From Comamonadaceae bacterium (GTDB lineage Bacteria; Pseudomonadota; Gammaproteobacteria; Burkholderiales; Burkholderiaceae_C), in assembly GCA_947469815.1 (NCBI GenBank), contig CANIRI010000013.1, forward strand, positions 1 to 18,779: a stretch of 18,779 bases of DNA. The letters run 5' to 3'. This document shows, one piece after another, positions 1 to 7,013 of this stretch. Positions within the stretch are counted from its first letter, which is position 1. Each line of letters opens with the position of its first letter. Under the pieces are notes generated by a model. That model was not told where the DNA came from. It made no database searches and saw only the letters and a program-made list of their open reading frames with translations. A program made the position numbers and the translations under genes.

Positions 1-1
1 A

Positions 2-208
2 GGCAAGTTTCGGTCGATCACTGACATTGCCGCTGCCGAAGGCATCAATGTAACGCAGGCCCGACGCTTGCTGCGCTTGACGCTGCTGGCCCCGGCGGTT
101 GTGGACAATCTGATCGCCAATCCCGATGTGGCGGTCAATCTGGAGAGCGTGCTGCGCCGGGTGATGCCACTGGATTGGCAGGCGCAGTCTGTATTGTGGT
201 CGCAGTAG
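2..208 (+). CDS. HTH-containing protein, C-terminal part (5' end outside window)
   Basis: The frame is open from the window edge and stops at TAG 206-208, giving 68 residues. The segment FRSITDIAAAEGINVTQARR followed by LLRLTLLAP looks like a helix-turn-helix with a basic recognition helix. The pattern 'aEG...R.LRLTLLAP.iv' is one I associate with small HTH proteins found next to serine recombinases in Alpha- and Betaproteobacteria; that link is memory, not a search. The N-terminus is missing, so no start or operon can be given. If the link is right, the left edge of the window is the tail of a recombinase-associated mobile region. Confidence is fair that it is coding and low on role. Confidence 0.55.
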   Translation, partial: GKFRSITDIAAAEGINVTQARRLLRLTLLAPAVVDNLIANPDVAVNLESVLRRVMPLDWQAQSVLWSQ

Positions 209-301
209 TCGTCGCATCGCGTGCGCAATGGGGCCGCTACGGATGGCGCGGCGGTAGATCCGCCTGCGCTGTGGGCGGTGCAGCGGGAAGTGAAGAAATT
301 T

Positions 302-330
302 TTAACAGATTGCGCGGGGGGGGGTATAGT
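302..330 (+). promoter_or_regulatory. Sigma70-like promoter with a G9 tract in the spacer
   Basis: TTAACA (302-307) and TATAGT (325-330) are separated by exactly 17 nt, close to the sigma70 consensus. The last nine spacer bases (316-324) are an uninterrupted run of G. It lies upstream of the small ORF at 420 and the deacetylase-family gene at 616. Homopolymers in a spacer can vary spacing by slippage. No transcript evidence is available. Confidence 0.45.
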
Positions 331-419
331 ATTTTTGAAATGTCTATCCACGGACGAGAGATACGACTGGCCGTGATTGGAGGCGGCCTTCGATCGAACA
401 TGAAAAAAGGAGGAGTGAA

Positions 420-580
420 ATGGCCACTGTTTTTAATGAACGTGATGTTCAGTCTGAATCTTTTAGCACCAATGCGTTGCGCGCCCGCCTAATCACCAAA
501 GAGCGGGTGAAGGGCACGACCGCCTCGTGATCGACGTCGACAAGTACACCGAGCGGCTCAGGAAAAAAATAGAGGGCTGA
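420..580 (+). pseudogene. Small ORF, probably a gene remnant with a frameshift
   Basis: A strong ribosome site (aaaggagg, about 409-416) precedes ATG 420, which opens a 36-codon frame ending at TGA 528-530. The peptide contains the stretch ALRARLITKERVKGTT. Stepping into another frame at about 520 restores an open, protein-like stretch (DRLVIDVDKYTERLRKKIEG) that ends at TGA 578-580. A good ribosome site on such a short frame, plus the continued coding look after a frame change, suggests the start of a larger gene that lost its middle. I do not recognise the family. It could instead be a genuine 36-residue peptide or leader. It ends 35 nt before the next gene. Confidence 0.3.
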
Positions 581-615
581 TCTAGCCCTGTTAGTTCTTC
601 AACGGGAGGCGGTTC

Positions 616-1494
616 ATGAGCGCACTCGACATACACGCCGGCAGCAGGGAAGTGCCGGTGCCCGACGGATTCCGCTGGCCGGGCGGCAAACGCATCGCGG
701 TGTTTTTCCGGGTGTCGTTTGAGTGGTGGTCCGACGGCAAGTGGCCGGGCATCGGGCCTATGGGCAACCCGCTGAAGGCCGGCGTGCCCGATCTCAATGC
801 GGTGGGCTGGGCCGAATACGGGCACCGCCGCGGCATACACCGCATCCTCGATGTACTGGCGCGACAGGACATTAGGGCCACCGTCAACGTCAGCGGCATC
901 ATGGCCGAGCGCTATCCCGAGACCGTGCGCAAAATCGCCGCGGCCGGCCACGAAATCGTCGCGCACTCCTACACGATGGACATGATCCCGGCGTACCTGA
1001 CCGAGGAAGAAGAGCGCGCGAACATCCGCCATACCACCGAGCTGATCGAATGCGCCACCGGCATTCGGCCCAGGGGCTGGATCAGCCCGCGCAGCACGCC
1101 CAGCCTGCGCTCGCCGCGGCTGCTTGCCGAAGCCGGCTACGAATGGCATGGCGACACGCTTAACGACGACCTGCCGTACCTGGTCGATTTCGGCGACTGC
1201 TCGATCATTGCATTTCCGAACAACACCGAAGTCAACGACCTGCCGCTCTACATGCGCCACGGCAACGCGCCCAGGGTCATGCTAGAGATCTTTGAACACT
1301 GGCTCGACTGCGCGCGCAACCGCGAGACCGGGCCGGTGCGCATGGACCCGGCGATCCACGCGCATGTGTTTGGCCGCTCCCCCGGGCTGTTCGTGTATGA
1401 GGACATCATCAAGGTGGCCAGGGCGGCGAAAGACGTCTGGATCGGCACGCGCTCCGAGGCCGTTGCGCATGTCAAAAGCGTGCTCGGGCGCTGA
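616..1494 (+). CDS. Polysaccharide deacetylase-family protein, PuuE/allantoinase-like
   Basis: A 292-residue protein with a NodB-homology (carbohydrate esterase 4) fold. The start is ATG 616, with a GGGAGG ribosome site at 604-609. The core runs from about residue 25 to 260. Recognisable parts are the RIAVFFRVSFEWW strand, the helix and strand around ILDVLARQDIRATVNVSG (78-94), AAAGHEIVAHSYTMDM (108-123) and the later RGWISPRSTPS (153-164). The classical metal-binding TFDD is absent: the first strand reads VSFEWW. HSYTMDM replaces the usual H-S/T-x-x-H. These changes match the PuuE/cyclic-amide-hydrolase-like branch rather than chitin or peptidoglycan deacetylases, so a small amide or ureide substrate is more likely than a polymer. 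No signal peptide is seen, so it is probably cytoplasmic. A Bug binding-protein gene follows 92 nt later, suggesting uptake and hydrolysis of one small acid. Family confident, substrate unknown. Confidence 0.85.
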   Translation: MSALDIHAGSREVPVPDGFRWPGGKRIAVFFRVSFEWWSDGKWPGIGPMGNPLKAGVPDLNAVGWAEYGHRRGIHRILDVLARQDIRATVNVSGIMAERYPETVRKIAAAGHEIVAHSYTMDMIPAYLTEEEERANIRHTTELIECATGIRPRGWISPRSTPSLRSPRLLAEAGYEWHGDTLNDDLPYLVDFGDCSIIAFPNNTEVNDLPLYMRHGNAPRVMLEIFEHWLDCARNRETGPVRMDPAIHAHVFGRSPGLFVYEDIIKVARAAKDVWIGTRSEAVAHVKSVLGR

Positions 1495-1586
1495 ATTACA
1501 GCACAATCGGGAAGCCCGGCCGCCTTGTTGCCGTGACCCGCGACAAAATCTGCGGCAGCGGAGGTTCATTCATCACAGGAGGACTC

Positions 1587-2567
1587 ATGCGCACAGTTGC
1601 CCGCCGTTTTACCGGAATCGTACTGGCCTGCACCTTGCTGGCCGCACCCGTCGCAATACCGGTTTCCGCCGCCGGTTTCCCGGACCGGTCGATCCGCTTG
1701 ATCGTGCCGTTCTCGCCCAACGGGCCAAATGATCTGCTGGCCCGCATGGTCGGGCAGAAGCTCACCGAATCGTGGGGCCAGCAGGTCGTCGTCGACAACC
1801 GCCCCGGCGCGGGCACCATCATCGGCACCGAACTCGCGGTGCGCGCGCCGGCCGACGGCTACACCTTGCTGATGGTGTCATCGAGCACGACCGTCAACCC
1901 GATGTTGAATAAAACCCTGCCGTACGACACGCTGAAAGACCTGGTGCCGCTGGTCCAGCTCGCGTCCTCGCCCAACGTTCTCGTCGTGAACCCCGCGGTG
2001 CCGGTCAAGAGTGTTGCCGAGCTGATCGCGCTGGCAAAAGCGAAACCGGGGGCCATCACCTACGCGTCCGGCGGCACCGGCGCGGCGACGCATCTCGCCG
2101 GCGAATTGCTCGCCAGCATGGGCGGCGTCACCATGACGCACGTGCCGTACAAGGGCGCGGCCCCGGCCACGATCGACCTGCTCGGCGCTCGCGTGTCGTG
2201 CATGTTCGGCACCATCCTGCCCACGCTGCCGCACATCAAGTCCGTAAAACTGCGCGCCATCGGCATCAGCTCGCTCAAGCGTTCCTCCGCGCTGCCCGAC
2301 GTGCCGGCAATCGCCGAAACGCTGCCGGGTTTCGAGGCGACATCGTTCTACGGCATTGCCGTGCCCGCGGGCACGCCCAAAGCCGTCATCGCCAAACTCA
2401 ACGCGGAGATCGTCCGCATCGTCACCGCGCCGGACATGCGCGAGAAACTGCACGAGCAGGGCGCGGAAGCGGTGGGGGATACCCCGGCTGCGTTCGCCGC
2501 TTACTTCCGCAAGCAGATGGTCAAATGGGCTAAGGTGATCAAGGACGCGGGCATCGAGCCCAGCTAA
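1587..2567 (+). CDS. Bug-family (TctC-type) periplasmic solute-binding protein
   Basis: A 326-residue protein. ATG 1587 is preferred over an in-frame upstream codon at 1533 because AGGAGG (1577-1582) sits just before it and a normal Sec signal peptide then begins (MRTVARRF, a hydrophobic stretch, cleavage near VSAAGFP). Family landmarks are FPDRSIRLIVPFSPNGPNDLLAR, the ENRPG-equivalent DNRPGAG, ADGYTLL, the YASGGTGAATHLAGELL loop and ALPDVPAIAET; the C-terminus is typical at GIEPS. Bug proteins bind carboxylates such as tricarboxylates, nicotinate or aromatic acids in the periplasm and deliver them to TctAB permeases. No tctA or tctB is in the window, so it is an orphan receptor. It probably shares a transcript with the hydrolase-like gene upstream. 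GC is high, as in that neighbour. Family sure, ligand unknown. Confidence 0.9.
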   Translation: MRTVARRFTGIVLACTLLAAPVAIPVSAAGFPDRSIRLIVPFSPNGPNDLLARMVGQKLTESWGQQVVVDNRPGAGTIIGTELAVRAPADGYTLLMVSSSTTVNPMLNKTLPYDTLKDLVPLVQLASSPNVLVVNPAVPVKSVAELIALAKAKPGAITYASGGTGAATHLAGELLASMGGVTMTHVPYKGAAPATIDLLGARVSCMFGTILPTLPHIKSVKLRAIGISSLKRSSALPDVPAIAETLPGFEATSFYGIAVPAGTPKAVIAKLNAEIVRIVTAPDMREKLHEQGAEAVGDTPAAFAAYFRKQMVKWAKVIKDAGIEPS

Positions 2568-2979
2568 GCCGCGAGATCGTCGCCATCACCGAATCGGCGG
2601 CGCGGATATCGCATTCACGGCTTCCGGCTCAACGCGCGCGCAATTAGACCGTTACGGCTGGCGCGGCCATTGTCGCGGGCTGTTTTAGATCCCGGTGGCT
2701 GCTTAAACTACGAGTTCGCCACCAACAGGTGGGTCCAATGCGTTTTCCGAGCTTTATGTAGAGCGTGACTGCTCGAATGCGGTCTTCGTATGAATACATG
2801 AACTACCTCCAGGTAGTCCAAGTTTTACGCCGCACCCCCCCCGTGCCGATTGCGCATTGACCAGTGTTTGTCGATTAGTGGCGGTGGTCAATAGCTGATC
2901 GGAATAACCTGCCGAAACTGATGAAATTTGAATCGGCGGTAACAGCACAGTGTACGGATTCTTGGTTACGTTGTGAGTA
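2568..2979. other. Intergenic stretch with no recognisable gene; composition boundary
   Basis: About 410 bases between a plus-strand Bug gene and the end of the minus-strand operon. No supported gene is seen. It holds a short dyad ACTACCT-CC-AGGTAGT (2802-2817), an 8-base inverted repeat ATTGACCA/TGGTCAAT with a 21-nt spacer (2856-2892), and a C8 run (2835-2842). None is followed by a clear U-run in the direction of an ending gene. The left side is GC-rich and the right side less so, so a segment boundary probably lies here. Confidence 0.5.
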
Positions 2980-3957
2980 TCAGTCTATTTTTGCGCCGGA
3001 ATCCCGGATAACCTTGGTCCATTTCGTTATCTCTGATTTGATGAAAGCGCTGAATTCTTCCGGAGTGCCGCCTATGATTTCAAGACCTTGACGCTGGAAA
3101 TTTTCCCGTATATCCGGCAGTTGTAAAGTTTTTATGGTGTCGCGATGTAACGATTTTATGATTGAAGGGGATGTTTGCGCGGGGGCAAGCAAACCAGCCC
3201 AATTGCTTGCTTCGTAGCCTGGTACTCCGTCATTAGAGATAGTGGGCGTGTTAGGGAGCACTGAAATACGCTTTTCGCTGGCAACCGCCAGTGCGCGTAA
3301 TCGGCCTGTTGAGACAAACGGCAATCCGGATACTACGCCTGTAAACATCAGCGAAGTCTCTCCGCTGACAACGCTCATAAGGGCTCCGGATGAGGTCTTG
3401 AATGGTACATGCGTCAGCCGTATCTCGGACAAAGAATTCAAGAGCTCTAGCGCAAGATGTGGCGTCGATCCGTTTCCTGATGATGCGACGTTAATCGCAC
3501 CAGGCTTGTTTTTTGCCAGGCGGACGAGTTCCCGCATGTTTTTCGCTGGTAGTGATGGGTGGGATACCAGCAAATACGGGTTTGAGGCTACCAATGAGAT
3601 GGGGGAGAAATCCCGAACCGGGTCATACGGAACATTTTTATAGAGCGCCTGGGTTGTTGCGAGATTCCCATTTGAGGCAACCAGCAGCGTATATCCATCA
3701 GGGGGTGCTTTTGCCACTGCGCCAGCCCCCAGCATGCCGCCTCCACCAGGCCGGTTTTCTACGATGACCTGTTGCCCCCAGATTTCCGTGAATTTTTGCG
3801 CGAGCAGACGAGCCATGGTGTCTAGAGAACCGCCTGAACCTGTCGGTAGAATCATCCTTACAGGCTTGATCGGATAATTCTGTGCGGCTGCGTGAAATAC
3901 AGTAGCTGCAGAAAGTAAAATTGCCGGAAGCATGATGCTAAGTAGTCTGCAAAACAT
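2980..3957 (-). CDS. Bug-family periplasmic solute-binding protein, last gene of the lyase/dehydratase operon
   Basis: A 325-residue protein starting at ATG 3957, with a GGGAG-type ribosome site in the 11-nt gap after the LeuD-like gene. The signal peptide is clear: MFCRLL, a hydrophobic run, cleavage near FHAAAQNYP. Landmarks are YPIKPVRMILPTGSGGSLDT, VENRPGGGGMLGAG, APPDGYTLL, VASSGNGSTPHLALELL and VLPNTPTISNDGVPGYEA, ending DSGAKID. It should bind a carboxylate in the periplasm. Being the last gene of a lyase-LeuC-LeuD operon, its ligand is inferred to be the di- or tricarboxylate substrate of that enzyme set, or a precursor. No TctAB membrane partners lie nearby. GC is visibly lower than in the Bug gene at 1587, so the two are unlikely to be recent tandem duplicates. 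Family sure, ligand inferred. Confidence 0.9.
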   Translation of the reverse strand: MFCRLLSIMLPAILLSAATVFHAAAQNYPIKPVRMILPTGSGGSLDTMARLLAQKFTEIWGQQVIVENRPGGGGMLGAGAVAKAPPDGYTLLVASNGNLATTQALYKNVPYDPVRDFSPISLVASNPYLLVSHPSLPAKNMRELVRLAKNKPGAINVASSGNGSTPHLALELLNSLSEIRLTHVPFKTSSGALMSVVSGETSLMFTGVVSGLPFVSTGRLRALAVASEKRISVLPNTPTISNDGVPGYEASNWAGLLAPAQTSPSIIKSLHRDTIKTLQLPDIRENFQRQGLEIIGGTPEEFSAFIKSEITKWTKVIRDSGAKID

Positions 3958-3968
3958 GAAAGCTCCCT

Positions 3969-4589
3969 CTAGTTTTGTAATGGAAGCCAGCTGAACGTCT
4001 TGCGGTGCCGTTTCTCGAAGGCAATAATTTCATCCTCCCGTTCTAGGGTGAGGGCAATATCGCTCAGCCCTTCAAGCAGGCATTTTTTTCCGAAGCTGTC
4101 TACGTTGAATTCATGTGCGGCACCTGTTGGATCAAGCACCGTTTGTTTTTTGAGGTCAATGGTCAGTTCAGAGCCAGGATTGGCGTGTAACTGGCTGCGC
4201 AAACTCACAGTTATTTCTGCCGGCAGCCGAATGGGTAATATCCCGTTCTTGAAACAATTGTTGAAAAAAACATCGCCAAAACTTGTTGCGATCAGAGCGC
4301 GTATCCCGTAATCGTAGTGGGTATATACGGCTCCCAACCGCGACGAGCCGCATGCATAGTTATGGGAGGCAACAATGATGCGTGCTTTGCGAAAAACGGG
4401 ATGGTTGAGTATAAAATCCGGTTTTTCGCTTCCATCCTCGTTGAAACGAAGATCGTGGAACAGATACTGCCCGTAACCATCGTTGCCGCGTATTTTGCGC
4501 ATCAATCGGGCGGGTATGACCTGATCGTTGTCTACATTGTCCGTGTCGATCGGTGCTGCAATAGCGGTAAGTGTGGGGAATTTTTCCAT
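3969..4589 (-). CDS. LeuD-like small (swivel) subunit of an aconitase-family hydro-lyase
   Basis: A 206-residue protein that begins directly after the LeuC-like stop codon (TAA immediately followed by ATG), so translation is likely coupled. The LeuD fold is shown by DTDNVDNDQVIPARLMRK (16-32), HNYACGSSR (76-84), DYGIRALIATSFGDVFFNN (93-111) and CFKNGILPI (112-120). In 3-isopropylmalate isomerase the loop after CGSSR reads E-H-A; here residues 85-86 are L-G (CGSSRLGAVYTHYDYG). That loop touches substrate, so this subunit probably does not act on isopropylmalate. With the LeuC-like subunit it should form a heterodimer that hydrates or dehydrates an alkylated dicarboxylate. The neighbouring lyase makes a dimethylmaleate hydratase-type role (DmdB) a reasonable guess. 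Family sure, substrate uncertain. Confidence 0.88.
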   Translation of the reverse strand: MEKFPTLTAIAAPIDTDNVDNDQVIPARLMRKIRGNDGYGQYLFHDLRFNEDGSEKPDFILNHPVFRKARIIVASHNYACGSSRLGAVYTHYDYGIRALIATSFGDVFFNNCFKNGILPIRLPAEITVSLRSQLHANPGSELTIDLKKQTVLDPTGAAHEFNVDSFGKKCLLEGLSDIALTLEREDEIIAFEKRHRKTFSWLPLQN

Positions 4590-5999
4590 TTAGGCCTCAG
4601 GCAATAACTCTCGAACGTCAGTCAGCTTTCCCGTCAATGCAGCCGCAGCGGCCATTTCGGGACCTACCAGATGAGTGTGGCTGCCCCGGCCTTGTCGACC
4701 CCGGAAATTCCGGTTTGAAGTCGAGGCGCAGCGCTTGCCTTCGGGAACGCTGTCGCCATTCATGCCGACGCACATGGAGCATCCGGATTCGCCCCAGGTG
4801 AATCCGGCTTCACGGAAAATTCGGTCCAGCCCTTCCGTTTCCGCGATTCTTTTTACAGTTGTGGAGCCTGGAACAACCAGAGCGGGTACAACGGCCTTGC
4901 GTCCCTTCAATACGGCGGCGGCTGCTCGCAGGTCCTCAATGCGGCCATTGGTGCAGGAACCAATGAATACCTGATCAATTCGGATGTCCTGCATGGCTGT
5001 TCCGGGCTTGAGGTTCATATACTTCAGCGAGGACTCCATAGCGGCACGGCGCAAATCGTCGGTTTCATCTCTTGGATCCGGAATGACCCCGTTAATCGGC
5101 AATGCGTTTTCAGGACTATTGCCCCAGGTCACCATGGGGGACAGTTTTCCCGCATCAATCACAGTTTCCTTGTCAAACACAGCTCCGGAGTCGGTCGGCA
5201 GGGATTTCCAGTACGCGAGCGCCCGATCCATATCGGCGCCAGCTTTGGGTCCGTAGGGACGATTCTGCAGATAGGCGTACGTTTTCTCGTCGGGACCGAT
5301 GATGCCAAGGCGCGCGCCGGCCTCAATCGACATGTTGCATACGGTCATGCGCTCTTCAACCGACATTTCGCGAATAACGGTACCGTCATATTCAATGGCG
5401 TGTTGCAGCGCTCCGCCATGACCGAGTTTGGCAATGATTGAAAGAATGACGTCTTTTGCCGAGACTCCGCGCGGACGCCGACCTTCCACCAGAATGCGCA
5501 TTTTTTTTGGTTTGCGCTGCCAGATGGTCTGGGTCGCCAGCGCATGCACGAGCTCACCACCAATGCCAAACGCAAGTGCGCCGACAGCGCCCTGGGTTGA
5601 GGTGTGGGAGTCACCACATAAAATAATGACTCCGGGTTGCGTAAGTCCCTGTTCGGGTCCAACCAGATGCTGGATGCCGCGGTTTGGATCACCCAGTCCG
5701 AACAGCCGGATGCCTGAATCGCCAGTGTTCCTCTCAAGAACGCGGATCATGTGGCGGCGTTCTTCATCGACGACGTCTTCCATTCGGGGGCCGCCGCTGG
5801 CTGCATAGTGGTCAGCCACGCCAAAAACCTGTTTGGGCCGTCTTACTTTTGCACCCTCCCGCCGGACGATGTCGAATGCGTGAACTGAACCTTCGCTGCA
5901 CAGCAGCCAGTCGATATACAGCAGACTTTGCCCGCCTTCGTCTTCGATGATTGTGTGTGACTTCCATATTTTCTCGAATATGGTCAACGGCGCATTCAT
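4590..5999 (-). CDS. LeuC-like large [4Fe-4S] subunit of an aconitase-family hydro-lyase
   Basis: A 469-residue protein. ATG 5999 (MNAPLTIFEKIWKSH) is chosen over an in-frame codon at 6053 because it gives the usual LeuC N-terminus and starts 1 nt after the upstream stop codon. The three cluster ligands are visible: C349 in FIGSCTNGR, and C407 and C410 in ESGCSMCVGMN. Other aconitase-family signatures are ILCGDSHTSTQGAVGALAFG, LGHGGALQHAIEYDG, MSIEAGARLGIIGPDEKT and STSNRNFRGRQG. The early VADHYAASG stretch departs from the usual MDHNVPT of isopropylmalate isomerase, again hinting at another substrate. It pairs with the LeuD-like subunit encoded immediately downstream. Neither leuA nor leuB is near, so leucine synthesis is unlikely. 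A DmdA-type role (dimethylmaleate hydration) is inferred from context only. Confidence 0.9.
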   Translation of the reverse strand: MNAPLTIFEKIWKSHTIIEDEGGQSLLYIDWLLCSEGSVHAFDIVRREGAKVRRPKQVFGVADHYAASGGPRMEDVVDEERRHMIRVLERNTGDSGIRLFGLGDPNRGIQHLVGPEQGLTQPGVIILCGDSHTSTQGAVGALAFGIGGELVHALATQTIWQRKPKKMRILVEGRRPRGVSAKDVILSIIAKLGHGGALQHAIEYDGTVIREMSVEERMTVCNMSIEAGARLGIIGPDEKTYAYLQNRPYGPKAGADMDRALAYWKSLPTDSGAVFDKETVIDAGKLSPMVTWGNSPENALPINGVIPDPRDETDDLRRAAMESSLKYMNLKPGTAMQDIRIDQVFIGSCTNGRIEDLRAAAAVLKGRKAVVPALVVPGSTTVKRIAETEGLDRIFREAGFTWGESGCSMCVGMNGDSVPEGKRCASTSNRNFRGRQGRGSHTHLVGPEMAAAAALTGKLTDVRELLPEA

Positions 6000-6000
6000 C

Positions 6001-6897
6001 TCAGGACTCCAGACCGGTTCGTGATTTTTCACTGATGCCGTATTTTTTCTCAAGTGCCTGGATTTCCGGCATACGAAGCAGGTCGTGGCGCTCCTCCCAG
6101 CCGGAAAGCCGTTTGAATATGCCCTCCAGAGAGCCGGTGCTTTTTAATTCGCGGAGTACGGATTGCGCGGCATGAATGGCTGCCCGCATGATGAAGTTCG
6201 GATAAATCACAACGCCGAATCCGAGCTCTTCAATTTCTTTGGCTGTCAAAAACGGTGTTTTTCCGCTTCCACCCATGTTGTAAAGCGCAGGTACTTTGAA
6301 GCGCCGTGGAACTTCGGCAAGTTGCTCCACGGTACGCAATTCTTCCACAAAAATGATGTCGGCACCCGCTTCGACATACATTGCTGCACGGTCCATGGCT
6401 GCGTTGTAGCCTTCAACTGAATAAGCGTCAGTGCGGGCAATGATCATAAAATCCCCGTCGCGCTTGGAGTCAACTGCAGCCTTGACTTTGCTGACCATTT
6501 CTTCTGCGGGTACCAGAGTTTTTCCGGAAAAATGACCGCAGCGTTTGGGCCATTGCTGGTCTTCAATGTGAATTGCGGCTACGCCTGCGCGTTCATAGGC
6601 GCGGACAGTGCGCATGACATTGATTGGATTGCCATAACCAGTGTCTGCGTCTGCGATCAGCGGAATTTCTGCGGCATCGGCGATACGTTCCGCGTTATCG
6701 ACCATTTCGGTCATGGTTAGCAACCCTATGTCAGGCAGTCCCAAGCGGGTCGATGCGGTGCCGCTCCCCGTCATGTATATCGCCTCAAACCCCTCTTTTG
6801 CCACGATGCGGGCATTCATGGCATCTGCAACCCCGGGCGCCATGATGAGTCGGGATTCGCTAAGTAGTTTTCGCAGTTTTGTTGTGGGTTTTTCCAT
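6001..6897 (-). CDS. Isocitrate lyase/PEP mutase-superfamily lyase, 2,3-dimethylmalate lyase-like
   Basis: A 298-residue TIM-barrel lyase. ATG 6897 is preferred over an in-frame ATG at 6921 because AAGGA precedes it at normal distance and MEKPTTKLRKLL is the usual N-terminus. Key motifs are APGVADAMNARIVAKEGFEA (20-39), the Mg-binding IADADTGYGNP (81-91), HIEDQQ (110-115) and the catalytic loop PKRCGH (117-122), whose cysteine is retained. These place it with enzymes that cleave a 2-hydroxy-dicarboxylate to pyruvate (or a related oxoacid) plus a carboxylate: methylisocitrate lyase, 2,3-dimethylmalate lyase, and proteins often labelled carboxyvinyl-carboxyphosphonate phosphorylmutase. No prpC or prpB companion is present. 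It is the first gene of the minus-strand operon, under a divergent IclR regulator. Lyase activity is likely; the exact substrate is inferred. Confidence 0.88.
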   Translation of the reverse strand: MEKPTTKLRKLLSESRLIMAPGVADAMNARIVAKEGFEAIYMTGSGTASTRLGLPDIGLLTMTEMVDNAERIADAAEIPLIADADTGYGNPINVMRTVRAYERAGVAAIHIEDQQWPKRCGHFSGKTLVPAEEMVSKVKAAVDSKRDGDFMIIARTDAYSVEGYNAAMDRAAMYVEAGADIIFVEELRTVEQLAEVPRRFKVPALYNMGGSGKTPFLTAKEIEELGFGVVIYPNFIMRAAIHAAQSVLRELKSTGSLEGIFKRLSGWEERHDLLRMPEIQALEKKYGISEKSRTGLES

Positions 6898-7013
6898 TAC
6901 AGTTTCCTTTGGTGATTTCATTTTTCAGATTATTGAATAAATGAAGTCGGTGGCGATATGATACTGGTGCAGAATGTCCACTATTTGAATATATTGCGTA
7001 TTTGATACCGCAT
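6898..7013. promoter_or_regulatory. Divergent control region between the lyase operon and the IclR gene
   Basis: 116 bases separate two divergent start codons. The part nearest the regulator is AT-rich and contains two direct copies of TATTTGA (6982-6988 and 6999-7005) whose starts are 17 nt apart. They overlap where the regulator's own promoter or leader should be and could be an IclR-type operator. No confident -35/-10 pair was found on either strand. Confidence 0.4.

Noticed and set aside
175..492. Plus-strand ORF of 105 codons.
   Set aside because: It runs out of the end of the HTH gene through a G9 tract, has low-complexity composition and no ribosome site, and overlaps the better-supported promoter and small ORF.
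493..1260. Minus-strand ORF of 255 codons.
   Set aside because: It is antisense to the well-supported deacetylase-family gene in GC-rich sequence, with no family motif.
616..1494. Chitin or peptidoglycan deacetylase.
   Set aside because: The TFDD and HxxxH metal motifs are missing and no signal peptide is present; the PuuE-like branch fits better.
1878..2453. Minus-strand ORF of 191 codons.
   Set aside because: It is a shadow of the Bug gene on the opposite strand, rich in Arg, Gly and His as expected of GC-rich antisense.
2856..2892. Inverted repeat ATTGACCA/TGGTCAAT as a terminator of the minus-strand operon.
   Set aside because: The 21-nt spacer and lack of a following T-run on the minus strand make it unconvincing.
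3969..5999. Leucine biosynthesis leuCD operon.
   Set aside because: No leuA or leuB nearby, co-operonic with a C-C lyase and a Bug receptor, under an IclR regulator, and the LeuD substrate loop is altered.
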